Shown here: one piece after another, positions 9,030-17,805 of the stretch | How the letters are laid out: every line of letters begins with the position of its first letter | How positions within the stretch are numbered: position 1 is the stretch's first letter | From: Flavobacteriaceae bacterium | Lineage (GTDB): Bacteria > Bacteroidota > Bacteroidia > Flavobacteriales > Flavobacteriaceae | DNA length: 64,000 bases | Assembly (NCBI GenBank): GCA_021739635.1 | Contig: JAIPBH010000002.1 | Location: forward strand, 62,001-126,000 | Reading direction: 5' to 3' | Made by a program: the position numbers and the translations under genes | The notes under the pieces: model-generated | Database searches by the model: none | What the model saw: only the letters and a program-made list of their open reading frames with translations | Told to the model about the DNA's origin: nothing

Positions 9030-10151
9030 TTGTTTACTTCAGAAATGTTTTTTGAAACCATTCAAAACCAATTTAAAAATCAATTACCTTTTGTTGCTTA
9101 CAGAAAGCCTAATTCTTTTGAATTAAAAGTTTTTTTTCAAAAAAATGATACGGTTCATTATGTTGAAAATTATGATGAAGTTGGTTTTGTTTTCGCTCCA
9201 TTTGATGATTCTCATAAAAGCGTTTTAATTCCTTTAGAATTTTCTGATAAAATTGAAACTTCTTATAACGCTAAAGATGTTTTAAAATCAAATAACATTG
9301 ATTATACTTTCAATAAGGAAGATAAGGAACAACATATACAGCTTGTTGAAAAAGGAATTAATTCAATAAAAAATAACGTTTTTCAAAAGGTAGTTTTATC
9401 AAGAATGGAAGCTGTTACTTTTTCAGAATTTAATCTTATTAACATTTTTAAAAACCTTTTAAATAAATATCCACTTGCTTTTGTTTATTGTTGGTATCAT
9501 CCAAAAATAGGGTTATGGTTAGGAGCTACACCAGAAACTTTAATGAAAATTGAAGGGAATCAATTTTCTATGATGTCATTAGCAGGCACACAAGAGTACA
9601 AAGAAACTTTAAATGTTCTTTGGGAAGAAAAAGAACAAAAAGAACAGCAAATAGTAACAGATTTTATTACAGAAAGTCTTGAGCCTTTGGTTGAAAACTT
9701 AAAAGTATCTGAGGTTGAAACCGTTAAAGCAGGAAATTTGGTGCATTTAAAAACCATAATAAAAGCCAATTTAAAACTTGAAACATTTCATTTAAAACAT
9801 ATCTTGCCTGTATTACATCCAACTCCAGCGGTTTGTGGAATGCCTAAAAGTGAAGCTAAAATGTTCATTTTAAAAAACGAATCCTATAACCGCGAATTTT
9901 ATACTGGTTATTTGGGTGAACTCAACTTTGAAACCAAGATGAATTCAAAATCAAGTAAAAGAAATATTGAAAACAGAGCTTACACCATAACTAAAAAAAG
10001 CACACAATTGTATGTTAACTTACGTTGCATGCAAATTAAAAACAACATGGCTTTGATTTATGTTGGTGGAGGCATCACTGAAGCATCAAACGCTGAAAAG
10101 GAATGGGAAGAAACTGTTTCAAAATCAAAGGTCATTAAAAACATTTTGTAA
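9030..10151 (+). CDS. menF: Isochorismate synthase
   Basis: The enzyme converts chorismate to isochorismate, the entry step of menaquinone synthesis. At 373 residues it is a typical short MenF/EntC. The chorismate-binding half has LGATPETLMKIEGNQF, SLAGTQEY, HPTPAVCGMPKSEA and ESYNREFYTGYLGEL, and ends with YVGGGITEASNAEKEWEE. The frame opens with TTG at 9030, two bases after the menI-like stop. An ATG five codons in (9045) is the alternative start. TTG is kept because it gives the usual number of residues before the FF..I helix. The gene is translationally close to both neighbours. Confidence 0.93.
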   Translation: MFTSEMFFETIQNQFKNQLPFVAYRKPNSFELKVFFQKNDTVHYVENYDEVGFVFAPFDDSHKSVLIPLEFSDKIETSYNAKDVLKSNNIDYTFNKEDKEQHIQLVEKGINSIKNNVFQKVVLSRMEAVTFSEFNLINIFKNLLNKYPLAFVYCWYHPKIGLWLGATPETLMKIEGNQFSMMSLAGTQEYKETLNVLWEEKEQKEQQIVTDFITESLEPLVENLKVSEVETVKAGNLVHLKTIIKANLKLETFHLKHILPVLHPTPAVCGMPKSEAKMFILKNESYNREFYTGYLGELNFETKMNSKSSKRNIENRAYTITKKSTQLYVNLRCMQIKNNMALIYVGGGITEASNAEKEWEETVSKSKVIKNIL

Positions 10152-10200
10152 TAGGTTTTTATACGCGCTATTTCTTATTTTTGCCATAGAAAAAGTATCT

Positions 10201-11964
10201 ATGATATATCCAAAAATCCCCTTGGCTCAAACAGTTATTCAACTATGCAAAATAAAGAATATTCAGCATATAGTAATTTCACCTGGAAGTAGAAATGCAC
10301 CATTGACTATTGGGTTTACAAACGATTCTTATTTTAAATGCTATAGTATTGTAGATGAGCGTTGTGCTGCATTTTTCGCGTTGGGTATTGCTCAACAAAT
10401 AAAGCATCCTGTAGCTGTTTTATGTACTTCAGGAAGTGCCTTATTAAATTATTATCCAGCTATTTCTGAAGCTTTTTATAGCGATATTCCTTTAGTTGTT
10501 TTATCATCAGACAGACCTAAGCATTTAATTGATATTGGTGATGGGCAAACTATTAATCAGAAATATGTTTTTGCAAACCATATTTTACATTCAGCTAATT
10601 TAAAATTAGATTTAAAAGACGAAAAAAATATTCCTGTAACTGAAGATCTTCCAATTATGAAAAATCTGGAAGATAAATTAGAACGTTTTTTAGGGTTTCA
10701 AAAGGATATTCAAACACACAATGAATTTGAAATTAATACAGCAATTAATACGGCCATTGTTAGTAAAGGACCAGTGCATATTAACATTCCTTTTGATGAA
10801 CCGCTTTATGAAACCGTTGATAAACTGAGTGTTGAGCCTAAAGACATTGAAATGTCAACAAAGCCAAAACCTATTGATTCTTACACGTTGCAAGAAAGCT
10901 TTGAATATTGGAATTCGGCTTCTAGAAAAATGATTTTGGTAGGCGTTAATGAACCCAACGAAATAGAGCAGAAGTGGTTAGATGAAATTGCTAAAGATGA
11001 TAGTGTTATGGTGTTAACTGAAACAACATCAAACCTTCATGATGATAGTTTTTTTCCAAGCATTGACCAATTAATTGCTCCTTTAACAGAAAACGAACAA
11101 AAACAATTACAACCAGAGGTTTTATTAACTTTTGGTGGTTTAATAGTTTCAAAAAAAATCAAGGCTTTCTTAAGAAAATTTCAACCAAAGCACCATTGGC
11201 ATATTGATAAAAAAAGAGCTAATGACACGTTTTTTTGTTTAAGTCTTCATATTGAAGCTACTCCAAATCAGTTTTTTGAAGCATTATTGCCAAAAATTAC
11301 ACACTATGTAAAAAGTGATTATAAAGAAACCTGGAATTTGGTAAAACAAAATAGGCTATTAAAGCATGATTTATACTTAAAAAAAATCCCTTTTTCAGAT
11401 TTTAAAGTATTTGATGCTTTATTAAAGTCTATTCCAAATCATTATATTTTTCAGGTTGGCAATAGTTCGGCAGTTAGATATACGCAATTATTTAATGTCA
11501 ATAAAACATTAGAAGTTTATTGTAACCGAGGAACTAGTGGAATAGATGGATGTACAAGTACAGCCATTGGATTTGCTGTTGCAAGTAAAAAACCATCTGT
11601 GTTTATAACAGGAGATTTAAGTTTTTTATACGATAGTAATGCATTATGGAACAATTATATTCCTAATAATTTTAGAATTATTGTTGTAAATAATCAAGGT
11701 GGAGGTATTTTTAGAATTTTACCAGGACAAAAAAACACTCAAAATTTTGATGCTTTTTTTGAGACAAATCATAATTTAAATGCTAAATACTTGAGTAAAA
11801 TGTATGGTTTTGAGTACTTAAGTGCAAAAACTGATAGGCAATTAAAAAACAAACTACAATCTTTTTATGTTGCATCTAAAGAACCTAAATTACTAGAAAT
11901 ATTTACTCCTAGAACTATTAATGACGAGGTTTTATTAAATTATTTTGAATTTTTATGTAATTAA
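10201..11964 (+). CDS. menD: 2-succinyl-5-enolpyruvyl-6-hydroxy-3-cyclohexene-1-carboxylate synthase
   Basis: MenD is a thiamine-diphosphate enzyme joining isochorismate with 2-oxoglutarate. The ATG at 10201 gives MIYPKIPLAQTVIQLC and 587 residues, the usual MenD beginning. The open frame reaches further upstream into menF, but that part is not MenD-like. Visible motifs are ISPGSRNAPL, VDERCAAFFALGIAQ (glutamate of the thiamine site), GTSGIDGCTSTAIGFAVA, GDLSFLYDSNALWN and NNQGGGIFRILPG. It begins 49 bp after menF. menB, menC, menE and menA are not in the window. Confidence 0.95.
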   Translation: MIYPKIPLAQTVIQLCKIKNIQHIVISPGSRNAPLTIGFTNDSYFKCYSIVDERCAAFFALGIAQQIKHPVAVLCTSGSALLNYYPAISEAFYSDIPLVVLSSDRPKHLIDIGDGQTINQKYVFANHILHSANLKLDLKDEKNIPVTEDLPIMKNLEDKLERFLGFQKDIQTHNEFEINTAINTAIVSKGPVHINIPFDEPLYETVDKLSVEPKDIEMSTKPKPIDSYTLQESFEYWNSASRKMILVGVNEPNEIEQKWLDEIAKDDSVMVLTETTSNLHDDSFFPSIDQLIAPLTENEQKQLQPEVLLTFGGLIVSKKIKAFLRKFQPKHHWHIDKKRANDTFFCLSLHIEATPNQFFEALLPKITHYVKSDYKETWNLVKQNRLLKHDLYLKKIPFSDFKVFDALLKSIPNHYIFQVGNSSAVRYTQLFNVNKTLEVYCNRGTSGIDGCTSTAIGFAVASKKPSVFITGDLSFLYDSNALWNNYIPNNFRIIVVNNQGGGIFRILPGQKNTQNFDAFFETNHNLNAKYLSKMYGFEYLSAKTDRQLKNKLQSFYVASKEPKLLEIFTPRTINDEVLLNYFEFLCN

Positions 11965-12056
11965 CAAAAAAATAATGTCCTATTTTAAATTTTTTTAAGG
12001 CATAATTGGTATATTTAAATTCACTTAATTTTAAAATTACTATAAAAACATTAATC

Positions 12057-12395
12057 ATGAGTAAAAGAGATGAACTAATTGCAAAATACGCTGCAGATTT
12101 AAAAGAAAAATGTGGTGTTACAGCAGACATGGATTTATTAACAAAAGTAACAATTGGTTGTGGACCATCAATTTACAATGCAGATTCTTCAACAATTTCT
12201 GGTTCAGACGAATCAGAATTAGCTACTGTAAAAAACAATTTTTTAATTAAAAAATTAGGATTAAAAGACAGTGCTGATTTAGATAAAGGAATTGCAGCTG
12301 TAATTGAAACCTACGGTAAATCAAACAGAAACAAATATAGAGCTGTGGTATATTATTTATTAACTAAACATTTCAAAAAAGAATCTGTTTATTAA
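12057..12395 (+). CDS. DUF2853 family protein
   Basis: This small acidic-to-neutral protein of 112 residues starts MSKRDELIAKYAADLK. The ATG at 12057 is preferred over the ATG at 12006, whose extra residues look non-coding. It has no signal or membrane segment and reads as a compact helical protein (KVTIGCGPSIYNADSSTISGSD in the middle, YRAVVYYLLTKHF near the end). The length and whole sequence fit DUF2853, a cytosolic family of unknown function. It follows menD by 92 bp and is closed by its own terminator. Confidence 0.8.
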   Translation: MSKRDELIAKYAADLKEKCGVTADMDLLTKVTIGCGPSIYNADSSTISGSDESELATVKNNFLIKKLGLKDSADLDKGIAAVIETYGKSNRNKYRAVVYYLLTKHFKKESVY

Positions 12396-12419
12396 TAACT
12401 TCCAATAATATAAAACTTT

Positions 12420-12448
12420 AAGGCGTTGCAAATAGCAGCGCTTTTTTA
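12420..12448 (+). terminator. Terminator after the DUF2853 gene
   Basis: AAGGCGTTGC (12420-12429) pairs with GCAGCGCTT (12435-12443), allowing one G bulge and one T-G pair, around AAATA. T-rich sequence follows. Confidence 0.7.
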
Positions 12449-12469
12449 TTTAAAAAACATGAATATCAT

Positions 12470-12477
12470 TACCTTTG
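12470..12477 (+). promoter_or_regulatory. -7 box placed almost on the start codon
   Basis: TACCTTTG matches TAnnTTTG exactly and ends four bases before the ATG at 12482. If used, transcription would begin at or just after the A of the start codon, so the message would be leaderless or the functional start would lie further in. No proper -33 element is visible. Confidence 0.35.
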
Positions 12478-12481
12478 CAAC

Positions 12482-13312
12482 ATGATACATTTAGGGCAAA
12501 CAAACACATTAGAAATTATTAGGGAAGCCGTACAAGGTCTTTATATTGCAGATGAAGAAGGTAATGAAGTATTATTACCAAACAGATATGTTCCTGAAAC
12601 ATTTAAAATTTGGGACAAAATAGAAGTGTTTGTATATTTAGATAATGAAGAACGTCTTGTTGCAACAACAGATAAACCTTATATTAAACTGCATGATTTT
12701 GCTTTATTACGTTGCAATCAAGTAACTGATTATGGCGCTTTTTTAGATTGGGGATTGGTAAAAGAACTATTCTGTCCATTTAAAGAACAAGCTTTTAAAA
12801 TGAAACCAGGCGGATGGTATTTAGTGTACTGCTATTTAGATGAAAAAACAGGAAGATTAGCCGCATCAAGTAAAACAAATAATTTTTTAGACAACAATAA
12901 ACTTACTGTAAAAGAATTTGATGAGGTAGATTTAATAGTGTCTCATCCTTCAGAAATTGGAATGAATGTGATAGTAAATAAAGTTCATACAGGATTGATT
13001 TATAAAGATTCTATATTTAAAGATTTAAGTATTGGTGACAGATTAAAAGGCATTGTAAAAAAAATCAGGCCAGGAAATAAATTAGATATTTCTTTAGGGC
13101 AAATAGGATATAGAAATATAGAACCAAATGCTGAGTTAATTATGCATGAGTTACATGATAATGGAGGGTTTATAAATCTGACTGATAAATCAGATCCAGA
13201 AGCTATTAAAGAACACTTGCAAATGAGTAAAAAAAACTTTAAAAAAGCTATAGGAACCCTTTACAAACAGCGTTTAATTGATATTAAACCTGATGGAATT
13301 TATTTAGTTTAA
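12482..13312 (+). CDS. CvfB-like S1 RNA-binding protein
   Basis: The 276-residue cytosolic protein is built like CvfB/YitL: tandem S1-type OB domains (about 1-65, 68-135 and 140-210) and a winged-helix end (about 215-276, with DPEAIKEHLQMSKKNFKKAIG). CDYGAF-like motif DYGAFLDWGL marks the second S1 domain. CvfB proteins bind RNA and affect virulence or translation in Firmicutes. The role in this phylum is not established. mnmE starts 15 bp after its stop, so the two are probably co-transcribed. Confidence 0.85.
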   Translation: MIHLGQTNTLEIIREAVQGLYIADEEGNEVLLPNRYVPETFKIWDKIEVFVYLDNEERLVATTDKPYIKLHDFALLRCNQVTDYGAFLDWGLVKELFCPFKEQAFKMKPGGWYLVYCYLDEKTGRLAASSKTNNFLDNNKLTVKEFDEVDLIVSHPSEIGMNVIVNKVHTGLIYKDSIFKDLSIGDRLKGIVKKIRPGNKLDISLGQIGYRNIEPNAELIMHELHDNGGFINLTDKSDPEAIKEHLQMSKKNFKKAIGTLYKQRLIDIKPDGIYLV

Positions 13313-13327
13313 GCCCATTATTAATAA

Positions 13328-14728
13328 ATGATTTATAACGACACCATAGTTGCATTAGCCACACCTTCTGGCGCTGGAGCCATTGCTGTTATACGATTAT
13401 CAGGAAATGAAGCCATAAACATTGCAGAAAAGCAATTTAAATCCGTTTCAGGCAAGCATTTATCAAAACAAAAAACGCATACCATTCATTTAGGACATAT
13501 TATTGATGGCCCTAAAATACTTGATGAAGTACTGGTTTCTATTTTTAAAAACCCAAATTCATATACTGGTGAAAATGTTGTAGAAATTTCATGTCATGGC
13601 TCTCATTATATTCAACAAGAGATTATCCAATTATTTCTTAGGAATGGATGCAGAATGGCAACTGCAGGTGAATTTACGTTGCGTGCTTTTTTAAATGGAA
13701 AATTAGACTTAAGTCAGGCCGAAGCTGTTGCCGATTTAATTGCAAGTGATAATGAAGCGTCCCATCAAATAGCCATGCAACAAATGCGAGGTGGTTTTTC
13801 TTCTGAAATAGCAAAACTTCGTGAAGAACTTTTAAACTTTGCTTCATTAATTGAGCTAGAACTTGATTTTGCTGAGGAAGATGTTGAATTTGCTGATAGA
13901 ACGCAATTCAAGGTATTAATAGAACGAATAACATTTGTTTTAAAAAGATTAATAGACTCTTTTGCCGTTGGAAATGTTATAAAAAACGGCATTCCTGTTG
14001 CCATCGTTGGCGAACCTAATGTTGGCAAGTCAACACTTTTAAATGCACTTTTAAATGAAGAGCGCGCTATAGTTTCAGAAATAGCAGGAACCACTAGAGA
14101 TACCATAGAAGATGAAATCTCTATAGGGGGTATTGGTTTCAGATTTATTGATACGGCAGGAATTAGAGATACTAAGGACATTGTTGAAAGTATTGGCATA
14201 AAGAAAACCTTTGAAAAAATTAACCAAGCGCAGGTTGTAATCCTTTTGCTTGATGCAAAAGAATTACAAGTTTTTGGTTTAAAGTTTCAAGTTGAAATTG
14301 AGAAAATAAAAAACCAATTTCCTCAAAAGCCACTTCTGGTAATTATTAATAAGGTTGATTTGCTTGCAAAAAATGAGGTTGAAATCATTCGTCAAAAACT
14401 TAAAACTTTAAGCCTAAAACTTGAAACCATTTCTGCCAAAGAAAAAACAGGTATTGACGAACTTAAAAACACCTTATTATCTTTTGTAAATACAGGAGCA
14501 CTTAGAAATAACGATACCATTATAACTAATTCAAGGCATTATGATTCGTTGTTAAAAGCTTTTGAAGACATTCAAAAAGTTAAACATGGTTTGGATTCTG
14601 GTCTTTCAGGAGACTTATTGGCAATAGATATAAGACAAGCTTTATACCACTTTGGTGAGATTACAGGTGAAATAACTAATGACGATTTATTAGGTAATAT
14701 TTTTGCAAATTTTTGTATCGGGAAGTAA
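13328..14728 (+). CDS. mnmE: tRNA uridine-34 modification GTPase MnmE
   Basis: MnmE works with MnmG to install the carboxymethylaminomethyl group on wobble uridine. It is full length at 466 residues. The N-terminal folate-binding domain opens with IVALATPSGAGAIAVIRLSG. The G domain has GEPNVGKS (228-235), AGTTRDT, DTAG (275-278) and NKVD (341-344). The C-terminus is FCIGK with the conserved C463. The last 16 bases form the left attachment core of the island, so this 3' end was probably supplied by the integrated element. The encoded protein is intact. Confidence 0.97.
   Translation: MIYNDTIVALATPSGAGAIAVIRLSGNEAINIAEKQFKSVSGKHLSKQKTHTIHLGHIIDGPKILDEVLVSIFKNPNSYTGENVVEISCHGSHYIQQEIIQLFLRNGCRMATAGEFTLRAFLNGKLDLSQAEAVADLIASDNEASHQIAMQQMRGGFSSEIAKLREELLNFASLIELELDFAEEDVEFADRTQFKVLIERITFVLKRLIDSFAVGNVIKNGIPVAIVGEPNVGKSTLLNALLNEERAIVSEIAGTTRDTIEDEISIGGIGFRFIDTAGIRDTKDIVESIGIKKTFEKINQAQVVILLLDAKELQVFGLKFQVEIEKIKNQFPQKPLLVIINKVDLLAKNEVEIIRQKLKTLSLKLETISAKEKTGIDELKNTLLSFVNTGALRNNDTIITNSRHYDSLLKAFEDIQKVKHGLDSGLSGDLLAIDIRQALYHFGEITGEITNDDLLGNIFANFCIGK
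14708..14728 (+). other. attL core: last codons of mnmE
   Basis: The bases encoding the MnmE ending CIGK-stop (TGTATCGGGAAGTAA, 14714-14728) recur as TGTATCGGAAAATAG at 50605-50619. TTGTATCGG (14713-14721) is the longest exact block shared with the right border. The difference in third positions is what independent copies of a conserved gene end would show. Confidence 0.75.
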
Positions 14729-14786
14729 CTTACCTTCTTTTGCTTGTTAACTTATTGTTTTTCTTCACTTTATATTCTTTTACTTG

Positions 14787-14817
14787 TTGCTTATTTGTGA
14801 TTTTTTCATTATATTTG
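14787..14817 (+). promoter_or_regulatory. Putative promoter of the excisionase-integrase genes
   Basis: TTG (14787-14789) and TATATTTG (14810-14817) are 20 bp apart, close to the Bacteroidota TTTG/TAnnTTTG pattern. The box is inside the island and reads toward the excisionase-like gene at 14936. Confidence 0.5.
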
Positions 14818-14843
14818 TTGTGTATCTGTTGCCTTAAATACGG

Positions 14844-14856
14844 ATTTGTTGCCCAA
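14844..14856 (+). repeat. Island-end direct repeat, left copy (possible integrase arm site)
   Basis: ATTTGTTGCCCAA is found here and, exactly, at 50554-50566 near the other end, in the same orientation. A related TATCTGTTGCC lies at 14822. Repeats just inside both ends of an element are typical of arm-type binding sites of tyrosine recombinases. That function is inferred. Confidence 0.5.
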
Positions 14857-14886
14857 TTCCGTTGGCAAATAGATTGGCGAAATGAT

Positions 14887-14933
14887 GCACCATATTGCCC
14901 CACGTTGCACCATAACGCTACATAAAGCACCAT
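14887..14933 (+). repeat. Three GCACCAT repeats with exact 20-bp period
   Basis: GCACCAT occurs at 14887, 14907 and 14927, each start exactly 20 bp apart (about two helical turns), ending two bases before the ATG at 14936. Such same-face repeats suggest a cooperative binding site, for example for the excisionase-like protein acting on its own promoter and the attachment region. Confidence 0.6.
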
Positions 14934-14935
14934 TT

Positions 14936-15301
14936 ATGAGCAGTAATTTATTCATTCCAAAATCCTGTAAACATTGCGGTAAGGCCTTTACTGCTCGTAC
15001 TACTGTCACTAATTATTGCGGCGATACCTGTGCGAAGAAAGCTTATAAAGTACGTAAGCGCAATGAGAAAATACAAACTACACTTGATAAGGCTGTGCAA
15101 CAGCCAAGAGAAATCGTTAATCACTACAATCAAGATGCTGTAAACAACAAGGATTTTTTAAGCGTTACAGAAGCTTCTCAACTCATTGGTGTAAGTAGAT
15201 GGACCATTCAAAGAATGATTCAACAAGGACGTTTAAAAGCGGTTCCCTTTGGTAGAAAACATATAGTTGCTCGTTGGCAAATTGAAAACCTTTTTAATTG
15301 A
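14936..15301 (+). CDS. Excisionase-like DNA-binding protein with N-terminal zinc finger and HTH
   Basis: The 121-residue protein begins MSSNLFIPKSCKHCGKAF. This ATG is chosen over 14882 because the earlier codons overlap the repeat array. A C-x2-C...C-x3-C zinc-finger-like knob occupies about 11-32, and a MerR/Xis-type winged helix covers about 72-121 with FLSVTEASQLIGVSRWTIQRMI and a wing ending in VARWQIENLF. The gene sits immediately before the integrase (7-bp gap), the usual place of a recombination directionality factor. Role as Xis is inferred from context. Confidence 0.78.
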   Translation: MSSNLFIPKSCKHCGKAFTARTTVTNYCGDTCAKKAYKVRKRNEKIQTTLDKAVQQPREIVNHYNQDAVNNKDFLSVTEASQLIGVSRWTIQRMIQQGRLKAVPFGRKHIVARWQIENLFN

Positions 15302-15307
15302 TTTACT

Positions 15308-16402
15308 ATGAAAGTTACATTAAGACAGCGCAAAAAGAATGACAGTATTAGTTTGTATTTGGACTACTACCATAAGGGCAAAAGAAAAACAGAGTATTTG
15401 AGATTATATCTTACGCCTAATCCTCAAACCAAAACAGAAAGAGAAGTCAACAAGAAAACCAAGCAATTGGCTGAAACCATTTGTGCACAACGCCAAATTG
15501 AAATCCAAAACGGCATTTATGGCTTTCGAGATATTGAGAAGTTAAAAGGAAGCTTTATTACCTATGTTTCAACATTGGTAGAAAAGAAGAATACAAGTGC
15601 TGGAAATTATGGCAATTGGAATAGCATGTTAAAACATCTGAAGGCTTTCTGTCCACATGATGTCAGTTTTCAGGATATTGACAAAATATTTGTTGAAAGG
15701 TTCAGAGATTATTTGGACAAGGATGCCATTGCAAGAGCAGGAAAAAAGCTTTCTCAAAACTCCAAATATTCCTATTATGGGAAATTCGCAGCTGCTTTAA
15801 AACATGCAGTAAAAGATGGAATTTTAAAAATGAATCCTGCCACTGGTGTTGAGTATTTTAAACAAGGGGAACCTCAACGAGAATTCTTAACGCTTGATGA
15901 ATTACAACGAGCTGCCAATACAGAATGTGAGTTGCCTCTACTAAAGAAAGCTTTTATATTTTCAGCAATAACCGGATTAAGATGGTCAGACATTGAAAAG
16001 TTAATATGGTCAGAGGTACAGCATTCTAAAGAAATGGGATACTATATACGATTCAGACAAAAGAAAACAAAAGGAGCGGAAACATTACCTATTTCTGAAC
16101 AAGCTAGGGAATTACTAGGAGAAGAAGGAGAGCCAAAAGATAAAATCTTCAAAGATTTACATTATAGTGCCTGGTCTAATTTAAAGTTACAACAATGGAT
16201 GATGAAAGCAGGAATCACAAAAAGTATTACCTTTCATTGCGCGCGTCATACGTATGCAACTTTGCAATTAACTTTGGGTACTGATATTTATACAGTATCA
16301 AAATTATTAGGCCATAAAGAATTGAGAACAACCCAGATTTATGCAAAGGTAATCGACGACAAAAAGAAAGATGCCGCCAACCGTATTCAATTGGATTTAT
16401 AA
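15308..16402 (+). CDS. Tyrosine-type site-specific integrase of the island
   Basis: The 364-residue integrase has an arm-binding N-terminal part (about 1-75), a SAM-like core-binding domain (about 85-180) and a catalytic domain (about 190-355). The catalytic residues are R225 (TGLRWSD), a lysine near 253 (RQKKTKG), H310 and R313 (FHCARHTYAT), H336 (LLGHK) and nucleophile Y345 (TTQIYAKV). The set is complete, so the enzyme should be active. Its location beside mnmE marks it as the recombinase that put the island there. The stop codon overlaps the start of the next gene (TAATG). Confidence 0.95.
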   Translation: MKVTLRQRKKNDSISLYLDYYHKGKRKTEYLRLYLTPNPQTKTEREVNKKTKQLAETICAQRQIEIQNGIYGFRDIEKLKGSFITYVSTLVEKKNTSAGNYGNWNSMLKHLKAFCPHDVSFQDIDKIFVERFRDYLDKDAIARAGKKLSQNSKYSYYGKFAAALKHAVKDGILKMNPATGVEYFKQGEPQREFLTLDELQRAANTECELPLLKKAFIFSAITGLRWSDIEKLIWSEVQHSKEMGYYIRFRQKKTKGAETLPISEQARELLGEEGEPKDKIFKDLHYSAWSNLKLQQWMMKAGITKSITFHCARHTYATLQLTLGTDIYTVSKLLGHKELRTTQIYAKVIDDKKKDAANRIQLDL

Positions 16403-17346
16403 TGAATAACATATTTTCAAATTTAGTTTCCATTACTAAAGGTTTACATCGGGACCATAGGTCAGAAAGAGAATACCAAATCTTACTTCCAGATATAAAG
16501 CTAGATTCTATTGCTACAAATGGCATTTTCAAATTAAATTTTAAAAGACCCTTAAGCAGCAAAAAGCAATATTATCAGAAATTGATTTTTAATCAAACTG
16601 AAACGGAAATTCTTTCATTTGTCACTGACTTTCCCCAAAATGCAACGATATATGAAAATAAATATACCTACACAGTACTATCGAATAAATTTGATAAGTA
16701 TCTAAATGATATTGCAAAATACGTTGGTGACAGGGCTATAACGGACGATTTAGGAAATGATGACAATTATATCATCCATTACCTTAAAGTGTCAGCCATA
16801 AGGCTATATGTTGAATTGCAAGAGCAATACGGCCAATATTCAGAACACGATTTGTTTACCATTCCAGAAATTGCGGAAAAGTATTTCAATGATTCTGAAT
16901 TTGATGTAGCAATGATTGAAAAAATGAATACTCCTAAAATAGAAGTATTTAAAAAACCTTTGAAACCTTCAAGCAAGACTAAATCATCATTTGGTTACTT
17001 GAACCAAGACCCTGACTGGTTATTGAAAATTTTAAAGAGGTTGCAATTAAGTATTGATTTGCTTGATACAAAAACAGATGTTGAGGACCTACATAATTTA
17101 TTTATTGCCAAAGATATTATAGATTACAAAAAAGAAATCTATTTAGATTGTAAGACAACCGAGTTTAAATATATAATTAAAAAATTACAGAATAGCTTTA
17201 AAAACCTGAATCCAACATTTATTGAATCAACAGGGCTTTTTTTCACTAAATCAGGTAAACCTCTCACTGCACAAAACCTTTATACCAAAAGTAAAGAACC
17301 TCTAAAAAAGGAAATCATTGATAATATCTTCAAACAAATGCAATAA
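16402..17346 (+). CDS. Unknown protein translationally coupled to the integrase
   Basis: The 314-residue protein is not recognised with confidence. It has no signal peptide or membrane segment and is rich in Lys, Asp and Asn. A variable N-terminal part (about 1-190) is joined by a KPSSKTKSS linker to a C-terminal part (about 195-314) with charged helices and the segment LFFTKSGKPLTAQNLYTK. Similar-sized proteins accompany integrases in Bacteroidota islands. Its ATG overlaps the integrase stop by one base, so both are made from one message. It may help recombination, but nothing in the sequence proves it. Confidence 0.7.
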   Translation: MNNIFSNLVSITKGLHRDHRSEREYQILLPDIKLDSIATNGIFKLNFKRPLSSKKQYYQKLIFNQTETEILSFVTDFPQNATIYENKYTYTVLSNKFDKYLNDIAKYVGDRAITDDLGNDDNYIIHYLKVSAIRLYVELQEQYGQYSEHDLFTIPEIAEKYFNDSEFDVAMIEKMNTPKIEVFKKPLKPSSKTKSSFGYLNQDPDWLLKILKRLQLSIDLLDTKTDVEDLHNLFIAKDIIDYKKEIYLDCKTTEFKYIIKKLQNSFKNLNPTFIESTGLFFTKSGKPLTAQNLYTKSKEPLKKEIIDNIFKQMQ

Positions 17347-17349
17347 AAA

Positions 17350-17462
17350 ACAATGAGAATAATTAGAAAACTCATTGTAATCTCACACTCTACTAAAACT
17401 CTCCCGCTTTAAAAATCAGAGTTTTTCAACCTTTGTCATGTTCTTGAAAAACAAGAATGACA
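17350..17462 (+). promoter_or_regulatory. Two hairpins between the integration and replication modules
   Basis: ACAATGAG (17350-17357) and CTCATTGT (17371-17378) make a perfect 8-bp stem directly after the preceding stop but lack a T-run. A second stem pairs TGTCA+TTCTTG (17434-17446) with CAAGAA+TGACA (17452-17462) around AAAAA, with a two-base bulge. It ends 40 bp before the HTH gene at 17503 and may be its operator or an attenuator. Confidence 0.45.
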
Positions 17463-17502
17463 TTAGGCCTGATGTCCTTATTTATTTTAATCACAAATAA
17501 AG

Positions 17503-17805
17503 ATGGACTCAAACATCACAGAACAATTGAACCGCATCGAAAAAATGTTGCAGGAGCAACAAACGATGCAAAAGCAAGTATTGAATTTTAATGAAACTTG
17601 CAATTATTTAGAACTTTCCCAATCGCACTTGTACAAACTCACAAGTACGGGAGTCATTCCACATTATAAACCGAATGGCAAAAAGATTTACTTCCAACGT
17701 GAGGAATTAGACCGATGGTTATTGCGCAACCGTATGAACTCTCAAGACGAAATCGAGCAGCAAGCTGCCGACTTCTTAATTAAGAAAGGAGCGGTGAAGT
17801 TATGA
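17503..17805 (+). CDS. Helix-turn-helix (excisionase-type) protein
   Basis: The 100-residue protein starts with a short coiled coil (about 3-28, LNRIEKMLQEQQTMQKQ) followed by a MerR/Xis-like domain: NETCNYLELSQSHLYKLTSTGVI, then a wing with HYKPNGKKIYFQREELDRWL. Such tandem HTH pairs commonly sit in front of primase genes in Bacteroidota islands and control excision or replication. Its end overlaps the next gene by four bases (ATGA). Confidence 0.8.
   Translation: MDSNITEQLNRIEKMLQEQQTMQKQVLNFNETCNYLELSQSHLYKLTSTGVIPHYKPNGKKIYFQREELDRWLLRNRMNSQDEIEQQAADFLIKKGAVKL

Noticed and set aside
10060-10200. Upstream extension of menD by 47 codons
   Set aside because: The extra part overlaps menF in another frame and is not MenD-like. 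The ATG at 10201 gives the standard start.
14887-14933. CRISPR-like array
   Set aside because: Only three 7-base repeats with 13-base gaps and no cas genes. Too short for a CRISPR.
14882-14935. Earlier ATG for the excisionase-like gene
   Set aside because: The 18 extra codons are made of the GCACCAT repeat array and are probably not translated.
14700-14935. A tRNA gene as the island's target
   Set aside because: No cloverleaf is seen. The target is clearly the protein gene mnmE.
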